Part shown: piece after piece, positions 34,439-43,186 of the stretch | How the letters are laid out: each line of letters begins with the position of its first letter | Numbering within the stretch: position 1 is the stretch's first letter | Assembly: GCF_041477585.1 (NCBI RefSeq) | Contig: NZ_JBGNYA010000001.1 | Coordinates: 1,302,001-1,366,000 of the forward strand | DNA: 64,000 nucleotides | Reading direction: 5' to 3' | DNA from: Halobellus sp. MBLA0158 | Lineage (GTDB): Archaea > Halobacteriota > Halobacteria > Halobacteriales > Haloferacaceae | Program-made: the position numbers and the translations under genes | The notes under the pieces: model-generated | What the model was told of the DNA's origin: nothing | The model's input: the letters and a program-made list of their open reading frames with translations, nothing else | Database searches by the model: none

Positions 34439-34879
34439 ATGCCGCGCGCTTTCGATCACCTGGGGATCGCGACCGACGACGGAGCCGACCTCGCGGCGAC
34501 GTTCGAGGCCGTCTTCGACGCGCCGCTCGTCCACGAGGAGCGCTTCGACGGGATGGTCGTCCGCTTTCTGGAACTGGAGTCGGGCTACTTCGAGGTCCTC
34601 GAACCCGAGGAGTCGGGAACGATCGCCCGCTTCCTCGACCGCCACGGCCCCGGAATCCACCACGTCGCGCTCCGGACCGACGACGTCGCGGCCGAACTCG
34701 CGCAGGCCCGCGAGACCGGCCTCGACCTGATCGACGAGGAGCCCCGACCGGGCGCGTGGGGCCACGAGGTGGCGTTCCTCCACCCCAAATCGACCGGCGG
34801 CGTCCTCGTGGAGTACGTCGAGGTTGGGGGACACGACGGCGACGACGGCGCCAGCGACGACAACGCCGACGCCCGCTGA
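34439..34879 (+). CDS. mce: Methylmalonyl-CoA epimerase
   Basis: This 146-residue glyoxalase-fold enzyme converts the (S) to the (R) form of methylmalonyl-CoA so the mutase can use it. The vicinal-oxygen-chelate repeats are visible: FDHLGIATDD (metal-binding His) and HGPGIHHVALRTDDV, then HPKSTGGVLVEYVE, which holds the final Glu ligand. An acidic tail of about 15 residues follows. It is adjacent to mcmA1 with no spacer and is surely co-transcribed. The start ATG directly follows the mutase stop. Confidence 0.96.
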   Translation: MPRAFDHLGIATDDGADLAATFEAVFDAPLVHEERFDGMVVRFLELESGYFEVLEPEESGTIARFLDRHGPGIHHVALRTDDVAAELAQARETGLDLIDEEPRPGAWGHEVAFLHPKSTGGVLVEYVEVGGHDGDDGASDDNADAR

Positions 34880-34926
34880 CCGACCAACAGTACAGTTTTG
34901 GCGGCCGCTCCCCGAACACGAATCCG

Positions 34927-36615
34927 ATGCGCGATTTTCTCTCTCACCGCGCGCGGATCGAGCCCGACGGCGAGGCGCTCGTGATCGCCGGGAGCGGCGA
35001 CGGCTACACCTTCGGGAACCTCGACACGCTCGTCGACGACCTCGCGGGACGGCTCGCCGCCGCGGGCGTCGAGCCCGGCGACCACCTCGGCGCCGTCCTC
35101 CGATCGCGGCTCGAATACGTCTGTCTGATCCACGCCGCGATGCGGCTCGGGGCCACGCTGGTCCCGATGGGCGACGGCCTCACCGCCCGCGAACTGGCCG
35201 GCCAGATCGACGCCGCCGACGTGACGAGCGTCGTCTGCGGCGAGGACACGGAGGCGGCCGTCATCGACGCGGTCTCGCGGATCGAAGGGGCGGAGGCCGG
35301 GGCCGACGATTCCGACGAGCCTGCGGCTGACGCCGAGGCCGACACCGATCCGGAACGGGAATCCGAATTCGAGTTCGCGCCCGACTCCGAACCGATCACC
35401 GTCCTCGCCGTCGACGACCCCTCGACCGAGCGGGCCGTCGCGCTGTCTGAGACGCCCGCCGAGGAGGTGACGCCCGCCGAGTGGGCGCTCGACGGCACGC
35501 AGTTGATCCTCTTTACCTCCGGCACGACGGGCGATCCGAAGGCGGTCCGGCTCACCGTCGAGAACCTCCTAGCCAGCGCGGTCGCGTCGGTCTTCCGGCT
35601 CGGGTTCGATCCGACGGACCGCTGGCTCGTGACGCTCTCGCTGCATCATATGGGCGGCATCGCGCCGGTGCTCCGGATGCCCCTGTACGGGATGGCGGTC
35701 GTCCTCCGGGAGTCGTTCGCGGCCGGCCCGGCCGTCGACGACATCGACCGCTACGACGTCACCGCGACGTCGCTCGTGCCCACGATGCTCGATCGGATGC
35801 TCGACCGGCGGGGGACGCTCCCGGAGTCGCTTCGGGTGGTCCTGCTGGGCGGCGCGCCCGCGTCCGCCGAACTGATCGAGCGGTGTCAGGCCTACTCGGT
35901 GCCCGTCCATCCGACCTACGGGATGACAGAGACGGCCTCCCAGATCGCCACCGCGCGGCCCCGGGAGGCCTTCGCGGCGCCGGACTCGGTCGGCCGGCCG
36001 CTCCTCTTCACGGAGGTGACGGTCGTCGACGAGGCGGGCGCGTCCCTCCCGCCCGGCGAACCCGGCGAGATCGTCGTCGACGCGCCGACTGTCACGCCCG
36101 GCTACTACGGCAACGCCGCGGCCACCGAGGACGCGTTCGGGCCGTTCGGCTTCCACACGGGCGACGTCGGCGTCCGCGACGAGGACGGCTCTCTCACGGT
36201 GCTGAACCGCCTCGACGACCGAATCGTCTCCGGCGGCGAGAACGTCGACCCCGGCGAGGTCGTCGAGGTGCTCCGCGGCCACTCCGACGTCGCCGACGCG
36301 GCCGTGGTCGGCGTGCCGGACGCCGAGTGGGGCGAGCGGGTCTCGGCGCTCGTCGTCGGCGCGGGCGAGGGCGACCCCGACCGCGCGGACCTGCTCGACT
36401 TCGCCCGCGAGCGGCTGGCGGCTTACAAAATCCCGAAGACCGTCGCCTTCGCCGACGCGCTCCCCCGGACCGTTTCCGGAACGATCGACCGCGCGGCCGT
36501 CAGAGACCGCCTCTCGCGGGATGACGACGGTCGGGCGCCGGCCGGCAGGGACTCCGCGCCAGACGGCGCGGCCGATTCCGCCGAATCGTCACCTGACGAC
36601 GACCGCGGCGAGTAA
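34927..36615 (+). CDS. menE: O-succinylbenzoate-CoA ligase (menaquinone biosynthesis)
   Basis: This adenylate-forming enzyme activates o-succinylbenzoate to its CoA ester for menaquinone synthesis. It has 562 residues, longer than the usual 480-490 because of an acidic insertion at about 125-160. The P-loop-like motif LFTSGTTGDPKAVRLT is near 198-213, and the YGMTET motif and the C-terminal GRxDDxI-like NRLDDRIVSGGENV and Lys in YKIPKTVAF are present. The C-terminal 30 residues are a disordered acidic tail. The best match is MenE, but a related acyl-CoA ligase cannot be excluded. It lies 47 bases after mce. Confidence 0.86.
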   Translation: MRDFLSHRARIEPDGEALVIAGSGDGYTFGNLDTLVDDLAGRLAAAGVEPGDHLGAVLRSRLEYVCLIHAAMRLGATLVPMGDGLTARELAGQIDAADVTSVVCGEDTEAAVIDAVSRIEGAEAGADDSDEPAADAEADTDPERESEFEFAPDSEPITVLAVDDPSTERAVALSETPAEEVTPAEWALDGTQLILFTSGTTGDPKAVRLTVENLLASAVASVFRLGFDPTDRWLVTLSLHHMGGIAPVLRMPLYGMAVVLRESFAAGPAVDDIDRYDVTATSLVPTMLDRMLDRRGTLPESLRVVLLGGAPASAELIERCQAYSVPVHPTYGMTETASQIATARPREAFAAPDSVGRPLLFTEVTVVDEAGASLPPGEPGEIVVDAPTVTPGYYGNAAATEDAFGPFGFHTGDVGVRDEDGSLTVLNRLDDRIVSGGENVDPGEVVEVLRGHSDVADAAVVGVPDAEWGERVSALVVGAGEGDPDRADLLDFARERLAAYKIPKTVAFADALPRTVSGTIDRAAVRDRLSRDDDGRAPAGRDSAPDGAADSAESSPDDDRGE

Positions 36616-36652
36616 CGGTAAACGAGTTTCAAGTTTTTCAAAGTTCCGAGAG

Positions 36653-36659
36653 TTATTTG
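36653..36659 (+). promoter_or_regulatory. TATA-like box of the acyl-CoA dehydrogenase gene
   Basis: TTATTTG lies 24-30 bases before the ATG at 36683. It follows a T-rich tract (36,627-36,648) that may terminate the menE transcript. Confidence 0.5.
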
Positions 36660-36682
36660 CTCGTGGCTTCCCTCTCTGGGCT

Positions 36683-37834
36683 ATGGACCTACTCGACGAG
36701 TCGGTCGTGCCGGAGCACGCCCGCGAGGTGAAACGGGAGGCGCGCGAGTTCGCCGACGAGTACATCCGACCGAACGCCGAGGAGTACTTCCGCTCGGGCG
36801 AGTACCCCTGGGAGATCCTCGAAGCGGGGATGGACGCGGGACTGGTCGCCCAGGACATCAGCGAGGAGTACGGCGGCAAGGGCTACGACCTCGAAGAAGT
36901 GCTCGCGATCAACGAGGAGTTCTACGCCGCCGACGCGGGGATCGCGCTCACGCTGATGCTCGCGTCGTTCGGCTGCGAGATCGTCGAGAAGTACGGCACC
37001 GAAGAGCAGAAGGACGAGTACCTCCGCCCGGTCGCCGCCAACGAACAGCTCTCGGGGCTCGCGGTCTCGGAACCCCAGACCGGCTCGGATATGGCCGGGA
37101 TGACCACCAAAGCGGAAAAGACCGACGAGGGCTGGGTCCTCAACGGCGAGAAGTACTGGGTCGGTAACGCGGTGGAGGCCGACTGGCTGACCGTCTACGC
37201 GAAGACGGGCGACGGCGACGACCGCTACGGCAACTACTCGATGTTCATCGTCGAGACCGACACGCCGGGCTACGAGGCCGAACACATCCCCGAGAAGATC
37301 GGGATGCGCGCCTCCAAGCAGGGCCACATCGTCTTCGACGACTGTGAGATCCCCGAGGAGAACCTCGTCGGGACCGAGGGCGGCGGCTTCTACGCCCTCG
37401 CGGACTTCTTCAACCACGGCCGGGTCGTCGTCGGCGGCCACGGCATCGGCCTCGCCGCCCACGCCATCGAGGAGACCTGGGAGTTCGTCCACGAGCGCGA
37501 GGCCTTCGGCCGGACGCTCTCGGAGTTCCAGTCCACCCAGCACATCCTCGCGGACCTGCGGATGGAGTACGAGTCCGCGCGAGCGCTGAACTGGCGGGCC
37601 GCCCGGAAAGTCAAAGAGAACGAGGACGCCGGCTTCTGGGCGGCCGCGACGAAGACCAAGTCGACCGAGATGGCCGTGAAGTGCGCCGAGCGCGGGATGC
37701 AGCTCCACGGCGGCCGGTCGGTGCTGGAGGAGTACCCGATCTCGCGGATCTACCGCGACGTCCGCATCCCCGTCATCTACGAGGGCGCGAACGAGATCCA
37801 GCGGAACCTCATCTACCGGCAGGGCGGCGTCTGA
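36683..37834 (+). CDS. Acyl-CoA dehydrogenase
   Basis: This 383-residue FAD-dependent enzyme introduces a double bond at the alpha-beta position of acyl-CoA. Landmarks are GLAVSEPQTGSDMAGMTTKAE (FAD contacts), WVGNAVEADWLTVYAKT and FGRTLSEFQSTQHILADLRMEYESARAL. The C-terminal segment VIYEGANEIQRNLIYRQ carries the catalytic Glu in YEGANEIQ. The length is standard. Chain-length preference cannot be read. The ATG at 36683 follows the promoter-like box; an earlier in-frame start would add a segment encoded in the menE 3' end. Confidence 0.95.
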   Translation: MDLLDESVVPEHAREVKREAREFADEYIRPNAEEYFRSGEYPWEILEAGMDAGLVAQDISEEYGGKGYDLEEVLAINEEFYAADAGIALTLMLASFGCEIVEKYGTEEQKDEYLRPVAANEQLSGLAVSEPQTGSDMAGMTTKAEKTDEGWVLNGEKYWVGNAVEADWLTVYAKTGDGDDRYGNYSMFIVETDTPGYEAEHIPEKIGMRASKQGHIVFDDCEIPEENLVGTEGGGFYALADFFNHGRVVVGGHGIGLAAHAIEETWEFVHEREAFGRTLSEFQSTQHILADLRMEYESARALNWRAARKVKENEDAGFWAAATKTKSTEMAVKCAERGMQLHGGRSVLEEYPISRIYRDVRIPVIYEGANEIQRNLIYRQGGV

Positions 37835-37951
37835 TCGGACGGTTCCGAGACCGCCCGCGACACCGGAATCGGGCGCCCGTACCGTGGGCCTAACATTGTA
37901 GGGGCCGTTCTCAATGGACTACCGTTCCTTGTCTCGGGTACCGAACAGACG

Positions 37952-38152
37952 ATGTCCAAAAGCCAGCCCACCGTCACCGAGCTCACCGAGTACTGCGACG
38001 CCTGCGACGCCCGGACCCCCCACGAGGTCTCGATCGAACTCAAGACCGAGAGCAAAAAGCGGACCAATCGGGCGTTCTCGCGGGAGCCCTACCGCGTGAC
38101 GAAGTGTCACACCTGCGGCGACGAGCGGAGCCAGCGGATGAACGACGCCTGA
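37952..38152 (+). CDS. Zinc beta-ribbon micro-protein (DUF7835-like)
   Basis: This 66-residue protein has two CxxC pairs: YCDACDART at about 14-21 and KCHTCGDE at about 51-58. This is a classic four-Cys beta-ribbon. The middle is basic (SKKRTNRAFSREPYRVT), which suggests contact with nucleic acid. It is highly similar to a conserved haloarchaeal family recalled as DUF7835. Function unknown. The gene stands alone between the acyl-CoA dehydrogenase gene and the convergent regulator gene. Confidence 0.85.
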   Translation: MSKSQPTVTELTEYCDACDARTPHEVSIELKTESKKRTNRAFSREPYRVTKCHTCGDERSQRMNDA

Positions 38153-38209
38153 CTCGGACGCGATTCGACCGAGGCTCAGCCCGCGCGAATCGGCAGATGC
38201 GGGCCGAAC

Positions 38210-40096
38210 TCAGTCGTCGCTCCCGGTCGCGCCGTCCCCTGACGCCGTCCGGTCCCCCGCGGTCTCCGCGAAGAACGACTCGATGAGCTTCCGCTCGCCG
38301 GCTCGCAGGTGCTCGTGGAACGTCGGCGCCGCGATGCCCAGCGCGTCGGCGACCTCCTCGGCGGTGCTCCCGCGCGGCCACTCGAAGTACCCCGACGCCA
38401 GCGCCGTCTCCATCACGTCGCGCTGTCTGTCGGTCAGCTTCTCTTCGAGCTGTTTCCGGAACGCCGAGGGCGACTGCACCTCGGATTCGACCTCCCGCTT
38501 TGCCACCACGGTCGTCTCCGGGAACGACTTCTGTACAGCGGCGGTGAGCGCCCTGAGGTCGGACTGCGGCGGCACCCTGACGGCGAGCTCGCCGACGCCG
38601 TCGGTCGCGGTGAACGACTCGACGGTCGCGCCCAGCTCCGCGACCGTCACGAGCGCCGAGGCGTCGGTCAGCCGGAGCTCGACGAGCGTTTCGTCGGACT
38701 CCTCGGAGATCGTTCGCACGTCCGCGACGGCGTCGAGCGGCGCGATCGCGGACATGATCGAGCCGGCGTCGACGCCCTCGACGGAGAGGTAACAGGAGAC
38801 GACCCCGTCGTCCGACGGCGTGAGCGCCTCCATCCGGACGGTCGTCCCGAACTCGAGCGAGAGGTCGACGACGACGTCGCGGGTGTCGGTGTGCTCGAAG
38901 ACCAGTTCGACGGCCGTGTCGCCGTAGAGCAGCTGCTTCGACTCGGCGGCGTTGATGCCGTTGCCGATCGTCTCGCCGACCTCGCCGAGCATCGATCGCT
39001 CCTCGTCGGTGATCGCGCCGCGGACGTAGACCACGAGCGCGCCGTAGACCGTATCGCGGTACCGGACGGGCACGACGACCGCCCGCCGCTGGCCCTCGAT
39101 CGGCTCGGGATCGGCCAGCACGCGCTCGACGTGCGCCTCGGAGACGGGCGCGGTGACGACCTTTCGATCGTCGATCGCGGCCCGGACCGTTCGCGTCGGA
39201 TCGAACGACCCCTCAGGGTCCGCGGTCGCGGACCCGCCGTCGGGGCTCGCCTCCTGGGCGTCGGCGAGCGGGGCGACGACCGACGCCGCGGTCGCCTGGG
39301 GCTCAACGGCGTCGACCGCCTCGTCGTATCGGGCGATCCACGCGCCGTCGTATGGCGCGGACTCGAACGACTCACAGACCGTCTCGGCGATATCCGCGCG
39401 CGTCGTCGCGTCCACGAGCGCCTGGTCGATCCGCCGCAGGAAGCCGTTGATCCGGCGGGCGCGTTCGAGCTGGCGCTCGCGCTCGCGGATCTCCGACTCG
39501 CGCTCGGCCCTGAGCTCTTGGACCCGCGCCGTCAGGTCGTCGAGCGCGTCGGGGTCGCCGAGCTCGGCGAGGTTCCGGGATTCGAGCACCGCCTCGGTCG
39601 ACTCCAGCGCGAAGTACTCGCGGACCCGCGCGTCGAACTCCGCGCGGACGAGCAGTTCCTCCACGGTGCCGACGACGTCGTCCTCGCCGACCGGCTTGAC
39701 GAGGTACTCGTCGAACGGCATGTCGACGATGTCGGTGTCGGGCTCGACCGCGGTCATCATCGCCACCCGGCAGTCGAGGCCGCGGGCGTCGATCTCCGCC
39801 AGGACCTCGTCGCCGGAGAGGTCCGGCATCCGCCGGTCGAGGAGCACCACGTCGACCGCCTCGTCGACCGCTTCGAGGGCCTCCTCGCCGCCGTAGGCCA
39901 GCCGGACGTCGAAGTCGTCCCGGAGCCAGTACTCGCAGGTGTCCGCGAGGTCCTTGTCGTCGTCGACGACGAGCACGACGGGGTTCGCCTCCGGCGTATC
40001 CACGTCGCCGTCGGTGTTCGGCGCTTCGCGAGCGTCGGATTCGGCGGCCGCTGACGCCCCGGTTCGCTCGCTGTCGGCCGACCCGCCCGATGTCAT
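38210..40096 (-). CDS. HalX/Bat-type response regulator with GAF and HTH_10 domains
   Basis: This 628-residue regulator has domains in order. A disordered acidic start leads to a receiver domain at about 39-155, with the phospho-acceptor Asp87 in LLDRRMPDLSG and the conserved Lys in YLVKPVGEDD. Next is a HalX helical segment with coiled coil at about 155-225. A GAF-like sensor module lies at about 225-400, then the Bat-type bacterio-opsin activator domain at about 410-555. A C-terminal HTH_10 lies at about 565-615, TDRQRDVMETALASGYFEWPRGSTAEEVADALGIA. It would integrate a two-component signal with a small-molecule or redox cue. No kinase gene adjoins it. It is divergent from the zinc micro-protein gene. 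Confidence 0.88.
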   Translation of the reverse strand: MTSGGSADSERTGASAAAESDAREAPNTDGDVDTPEANPVVLVVDDDKDLADTCEYWLRDDFDVRLAYGGEEALEAVDEAVDVVLLDRRMPDLSGDEVLAEIDARGLDCRVAMMTAVEPDTDIVDMPFDEYLVKPVGEDDVVGTVEELLVRAEFDARVREYFALESTEAVLESRNLAELGDPDALDDLTARVQELRAERESEIRERERQLERARRINGFLRRIDQALVDATTRADIAETVCESFESAPYDGAWIARYDEAVDAVEPQATAASVVAPLADAQEASPDGGSATADPEGSFDPTRTVRAAIDDRKVVTAPVSEAHVERVLADPEPIEGQRRAVVVPVRYRDTVYGALVVYVRGAITDEERSMLGEVGETIGNGINAAESKQLLYGDTAVELVFEHTDTRDVVVDLSLEFGTTVRMEALTPSDDGVVSCYLSVEGVDAGSIMSAIAPLDAVADVRTISEESDETLVELRLTDASALVTVAELGATVESFTATDGVGELAVRVPPQSDLRALTAAVQKSFPETTVVAKREVESEVQSPSAFRKQLEEKLTDRQRDVMETALASGYFEWPRGSTAEEVADALGIAAPTFHEHLRAGERKLIESFFAETAGDRTASGDGATGSDD

Positions 40097-40243
40097 CTAC
40101 TATCGGGAAGGAATACAGCCACGGATAAATAACTGCCCCTGAAACCGGGAATTCCCTAACAGCATAGGGTGTCGTGTTAGGCCACTTGCACCCCTCGTAC
40201 CGAGTGGATATGCTCGATCGAACCGTCACCGAGGTGGGCGCCG

Positions 40244-40411
40244 ATGCCTGAATGCCAGAACTGCGAATCCTTCGTCTCGCGGGACTACGTCCGGGTGTTC
40301 GCCCCCGAGGGGTTCGAGGACGCCCGCGTCTGTCCGCACTGCGAGGACGCCATCCGCGAGGGGGCCGAGGTCCGCGAGGCGCGCGCCCGCCGGGTGTCGT
40401 CGTCGCCGTAG
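40244..40411 (+). CDS. Zinc-finger micro-protein (DUF7563-like)
   Basis: This 55-residue protein has two CxxC pairs: ECQNCESF at the start (Cys4, Cys7) and VCPHCEDA near 30. Together they can hold one zinc. The C-terminal half is helical and Arg/Glu-rich. It resembles a haloarchaeal family recalled as DUF7563. The ribosome-binding site GAGGTG ends eight bases before the ATG. A 13-codon frame starting at 40210 overlaps this start and could act as a leader peptide. Confidence 0.75.
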   Translation: MPECQNCESFVSRDYVRVFAPEGFEDARVCPHCEDAIREGAEVREARARRVSSSP

Positions 40412-40574
40412 CTCACGGTCCCACACTCCCACACACCCACACTCCGTACCGCCGTCCCCCGGGACGACTGCCCGGAACCGACCCGGACGCGACGCGCTCC
40501 GTTTTCTCCCGCGGTCGGCCGGTCCCCCGCGGCCGACCGCCAACCTACAAGGCGCTGCCCGAAGAGGTGCGGGT

Positions 40575-42329
40575 ATGCGACTGGAGGACTACTGGGGCGT
40601 CGGCCCGAAGACGAGCGAGCGCCTCCGCGAGTCGATGGGCGTCGAACGCGCCGTCGAGGCCATCGAGAGCGCGGACATCCGCGCGCTCGTCGACGCCGGA
40701 CTCCCGCGCGGCCGCGCGGTCCGCATCCTCCGCCGGGCCAACGGCGCCGCGGGGATCAAGATGCTCGGGACGCGCGACGCCCGCGACGTCTACGACGACC
40801 TGCTCGCGCTCGCCAGCGAGTACGCGCTCACCGCCCACGCCGAAGACCGGATCCGCGTCCTGACGCCGCTCACCGACACCGACGAGCGCGAGGCGCGCCT
40901 CGATCGCGTGCTGGCCGCCCGCGACGCGTGGGCCGCCCTCGACGACGGCGACCGCGACGCGATCCGCTCGGCCTTCGACGACTACGACGACGCCGGCGGG
41001 ACCGACCGCGCGGCCGTCGAGACGGCGCTGAAGCTCCGCGAGGCCGGCCTCCACGGCGGGACGTTCACCGCCCTCGACGACCTCGACGAGGACTCGCTGC
41101 GCGCCGCGGCGGGCGCGCTCGGGACCGTCGGCGACGACGGACGCGTCGCGCCCGGCGCGGACGACGAACTCGACCGCCTGCGGGAGCGCCGCGACTCCGT
41201 CGCCGACCTGGAGACGAGCGCGCTCGACGTCCTGGAGGCGATCCGCGAGCGCGGCGTCCGGAGCTTCGAGGAGTTCCGCGCGGCGTTCGTCGAGTACGTC
41301 GCGGGCGAGGCCGACGTCCGCCGCGGGCGCGTCGAGGCCGCCGTCGCCGAGGACGCCCGCGACGAGGCGGACTTCACCTCGACGTCGCTGCGGGCGCTCC
41401 GGGCGGAGCTCGACGAGGCAGTCGACGAGCGGGAGTCGACCGTCGCGGCCGAACTCCGCGGGTCGATCGAGTCCGCGCGCGGGGACGTCGACACCGCGGT
41501 CGCGGCGGTCTCGGACATCGCCTTCGAGCTCTCCTTGGGCCGCTTCGCCGCCGAGCACGACCTGACGCGCCCGGCGCTCGTCGAGGACGGCCTCGCGGTC
41601 GTGGGCGCGCGCAACCTCACGCTCTCGGGCGAGGTCCAGCCCGTCACCTACGCCGTCGGCGACCACGGCCTGGACGCGATCGACCGCGACGACGACCCGG
41701 CGCCGCCGACGGGCGACCGCGTCGCGGTCCTCACCGGCGCGAACTCCGGCGGGAAGACGACGCTCTTGGAGACGCTCGCGCAGGTCGTCCTCCTGTCGGC
41801 GATGGGACTGCCGGTCCCCGCAGAGCGCGCCGAGGTCGGGCAGTTCGACACGGTCGTCTTCCACCGCCGGCACGCCAGCTTCAACGCCGGCGTCTTGGAG
41901 TCGACGCTGAAGTCGATCGTTCCGCCGCTCTCGACGGGGGAGCGGACGCTGATGCTCGTCGACGAGTTCGAGGCGATCACCGAACCGGGACGCGCCGCCG
42001 ACCTCCTGAACGGGCTCGTCGACCTGACGGTCGATCAGGACGCCCTGGGCGTCTACGTGACCCACCTCGCCGACGACCTCAGCCCGCTGCCGCCCGAGGC
42101 GCGCATCGACGGCATCTTCGCGGAGGGGCTGACCGAGGACCTCCAACTCCGGGTCGACTACCAGCCGCGCTTCGGCACCGTCGGGAAGTCGACGCCGGAG
42201 TTCATCGTCTCCCGACTGGTCGCGAACGCCCGCGACCGCGCGGAGCGCCGCGGCTTCGAGGCGCTCGCGGCCGCCGTCGGCGAGGAGGCCGTCCAGCGGA
42301 CGCTCTCGGACGCGGCCTGGAACGAGTAG
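40575..42329 (+). CDS. MutS-like ATPase with helix-hairpin-helix (MutS5-type)
   Basis: The protein has 584 residues. The start, MRLEDYWGVGPKTSERLRESMGVERAVEAI with GLPRGRAVRILRR, is a helix-hairpin-helix-like DNA-binding unit. The middle is an Arg/Glu/Asp-rich helical clamp. The C-terminal half is the MutS ATPase, with Walker A GANSGGKTTLLETL near 388-401, Walker B MLVDEFEA and the MutS signature region YVTHLADDL. It lacks the N-terminal mismatch-recognition domain, so it belongs with the MutS2/MutS5-type group rather than with classical mismatch repair. A role in recombination or DNA-structure processing is inferred. Confidence 0.87.
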   Translation: MRLEDYWGVGPKTSERLRESMGVERAVEAIESADIRALVDAGLPRGRAVRILRRANGAAGIKMLGTRDARDVYDDLLALASEYALTAHAEDRIRVLTPLTDTDEREARLDRVLAARDAWAALDDGDRDAIRSAFDDYDDAGGTDRAAVETALKLREAGLHGGTFTALDDLDEDSLRAAAGALGTVGDDGRVAPGADDELDRLRERRDSVADLETSALDVLEAIRERGVRSFEEFRAAFVEYVAGEADVRRGRVEAAVAEDARDEADFTSTSLRALRAELDEAVDERESTVAAELRGSIESARGDVDTAVAAVSDIAFELSLGRFAAEHDLTRPALVEDGLAVVGARNLTLSGEVQPVTYAVGDHGLDAIDRDDDPAPPTGDRVAVLTGANSGGKTTLLETLAQVVLLSAMGLPVPAERAEVGQFDTVVFHRRHASFNAGVLESTLKSIVPPLSTGERTLMLVDEFEAITEPGRAADLLNGLVDLTVDQDALGVYVTHLADDLSPLPPEARIDGIFAEGLTEDLQLRVDYQPRFGTVGKSTPEFIVSRLVANARDRAERRGFEALAAAVGEEAVQRTLSDAAWNE

Positions 42330-42376
42330 GCCCTCGGGCCGAACGCTTTTGCGACAGCCCGTGGTACCGGGTGCCA

Positions 42377-42748
42377 ATGGTCGAGTTCCCCTGGAGTCGC
42401 GGCGCCGCGGACGGATCGAGCGGCGGCGACGAGGACCACCCCGAGGCGCTCGTCGCCTGCGCGTTCCAGGACGGAACGCTCGCGGTCTACGCCGACCGCG
42501 TCGTCATCGAGCGGGTCGACCGATCCAGGTTCGACGACAAGACGATCCCGATGGGGGAGATCGAGGGCGTCGACCTCGAAAACGGCATCACGATCGGCTA
42601 CCTCCAGATCGAACAGACCGGGGTACCGGTGGATTCTGGGGGACTCTTCAGCGACCCGGTCAACGAGAACACGCTCCACTTCGGCCGCGGGAGCCGCGAC
42701 TGCGCGAGCGAGGCGCGCACGGAGATCCTGGCCCACGCGGAGGGGTGA
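42377..42748 (+). CDS. Small PH-like-fold protein, unknown function
   Basis: This 123-residue protein has a beta-rich core, ALVACAFQDGTLAVYADRVVIERVDRSRFDDKTIPMGEIEGVDLENGITIGYLQIEQTG, followed by a helix (SEARTEILAHAEG). The alternation of strands with one C-terminal helix is the bacterial pleckstrin-homology pattern, seen in DUF4429 and SHOCT-linked proteins. No catalytic residues are evident. It starts 47 bases after the MutS-like gene on the same strand. Confidence 0.75.
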   Translation: MVEFPWSRGAADGSSGGDEDHPEALVACAFQDGTLAVYADRVVIERVDRSRFDDKTIPMGEIEGVDLENGITIGYLQIEQTGVPVDSGGLFSDPVNENTLHFGRGSRDCASEARTEILAHAEG

Positions 42749-42802
42749 TCGCGGCACGGCCACCGCCACGGCGGTCGCTCGGTCGTGGTCGTCCGTCGTC
42801 GC

Positions 42803-43108
42803 TCAGAGTTCGAGTTCGGTCGCCTCGCTCACCTCGAACTGGATCACTTCGGGCTCGCCCGCCAGCAGGTCCGGAAGCGCCGCCTCGAACGCCTGGAAGT
42901 GGTCGGTCTCCTCGTGGTGTTCGAGCGCGGCGGCGTCCTCGTACTGCTCGAAGAAGCGGAGCGTGTGCTCGTCTTCGACGTCTCTCGTCGCCCGGTAGTC
43001 GATGACGCCGGGCTCCTCGTTGGTCTCGGCGACGAGCGTCTCGGCGTGGTCGAGCGCCTCGTCCATCCGCTCCGGGTCGATCGGGAAGGTCGCGTGAAGT
43101 ACGATCAT
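42803..43108 (-). CDS. Antibiotic biosynthesis monooxygenase-like protein
   Basis: This 101-residue protein has the ferredoxin-like ABM fold: MIVLHATFPIDPERMDEALDHAETLVAETNEEPGVIDYRATRD, then LRFFEQYEDAAALEHHEETDHFQAFEAALPDLL. This is the standard pattern of small quinol-monooxygenase and haem-degrading enzymes. The substrate is unknown. It is the minus-strand neighbour downstream of the chemotaxis operon but shares no obvious function with it. Confidence 0.88.
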   Translation of the reverse strand: MIVLHATFPIDPERMDEALDHAETLVAETNEEPGVIDYRATRDVEDEHTLRFFEQYEDAAALEHHEETDHFQAFEAALPDLLAGEPEVIQFEVSEATELEL

Positions 43109-43186
43109 CGGTCGGATCCGTCCGCGACGTCGCCGTCCAGCGGTATATGCGCCGGGGATCCAGAAAGATTCGTCGTCGCCGCGGCG

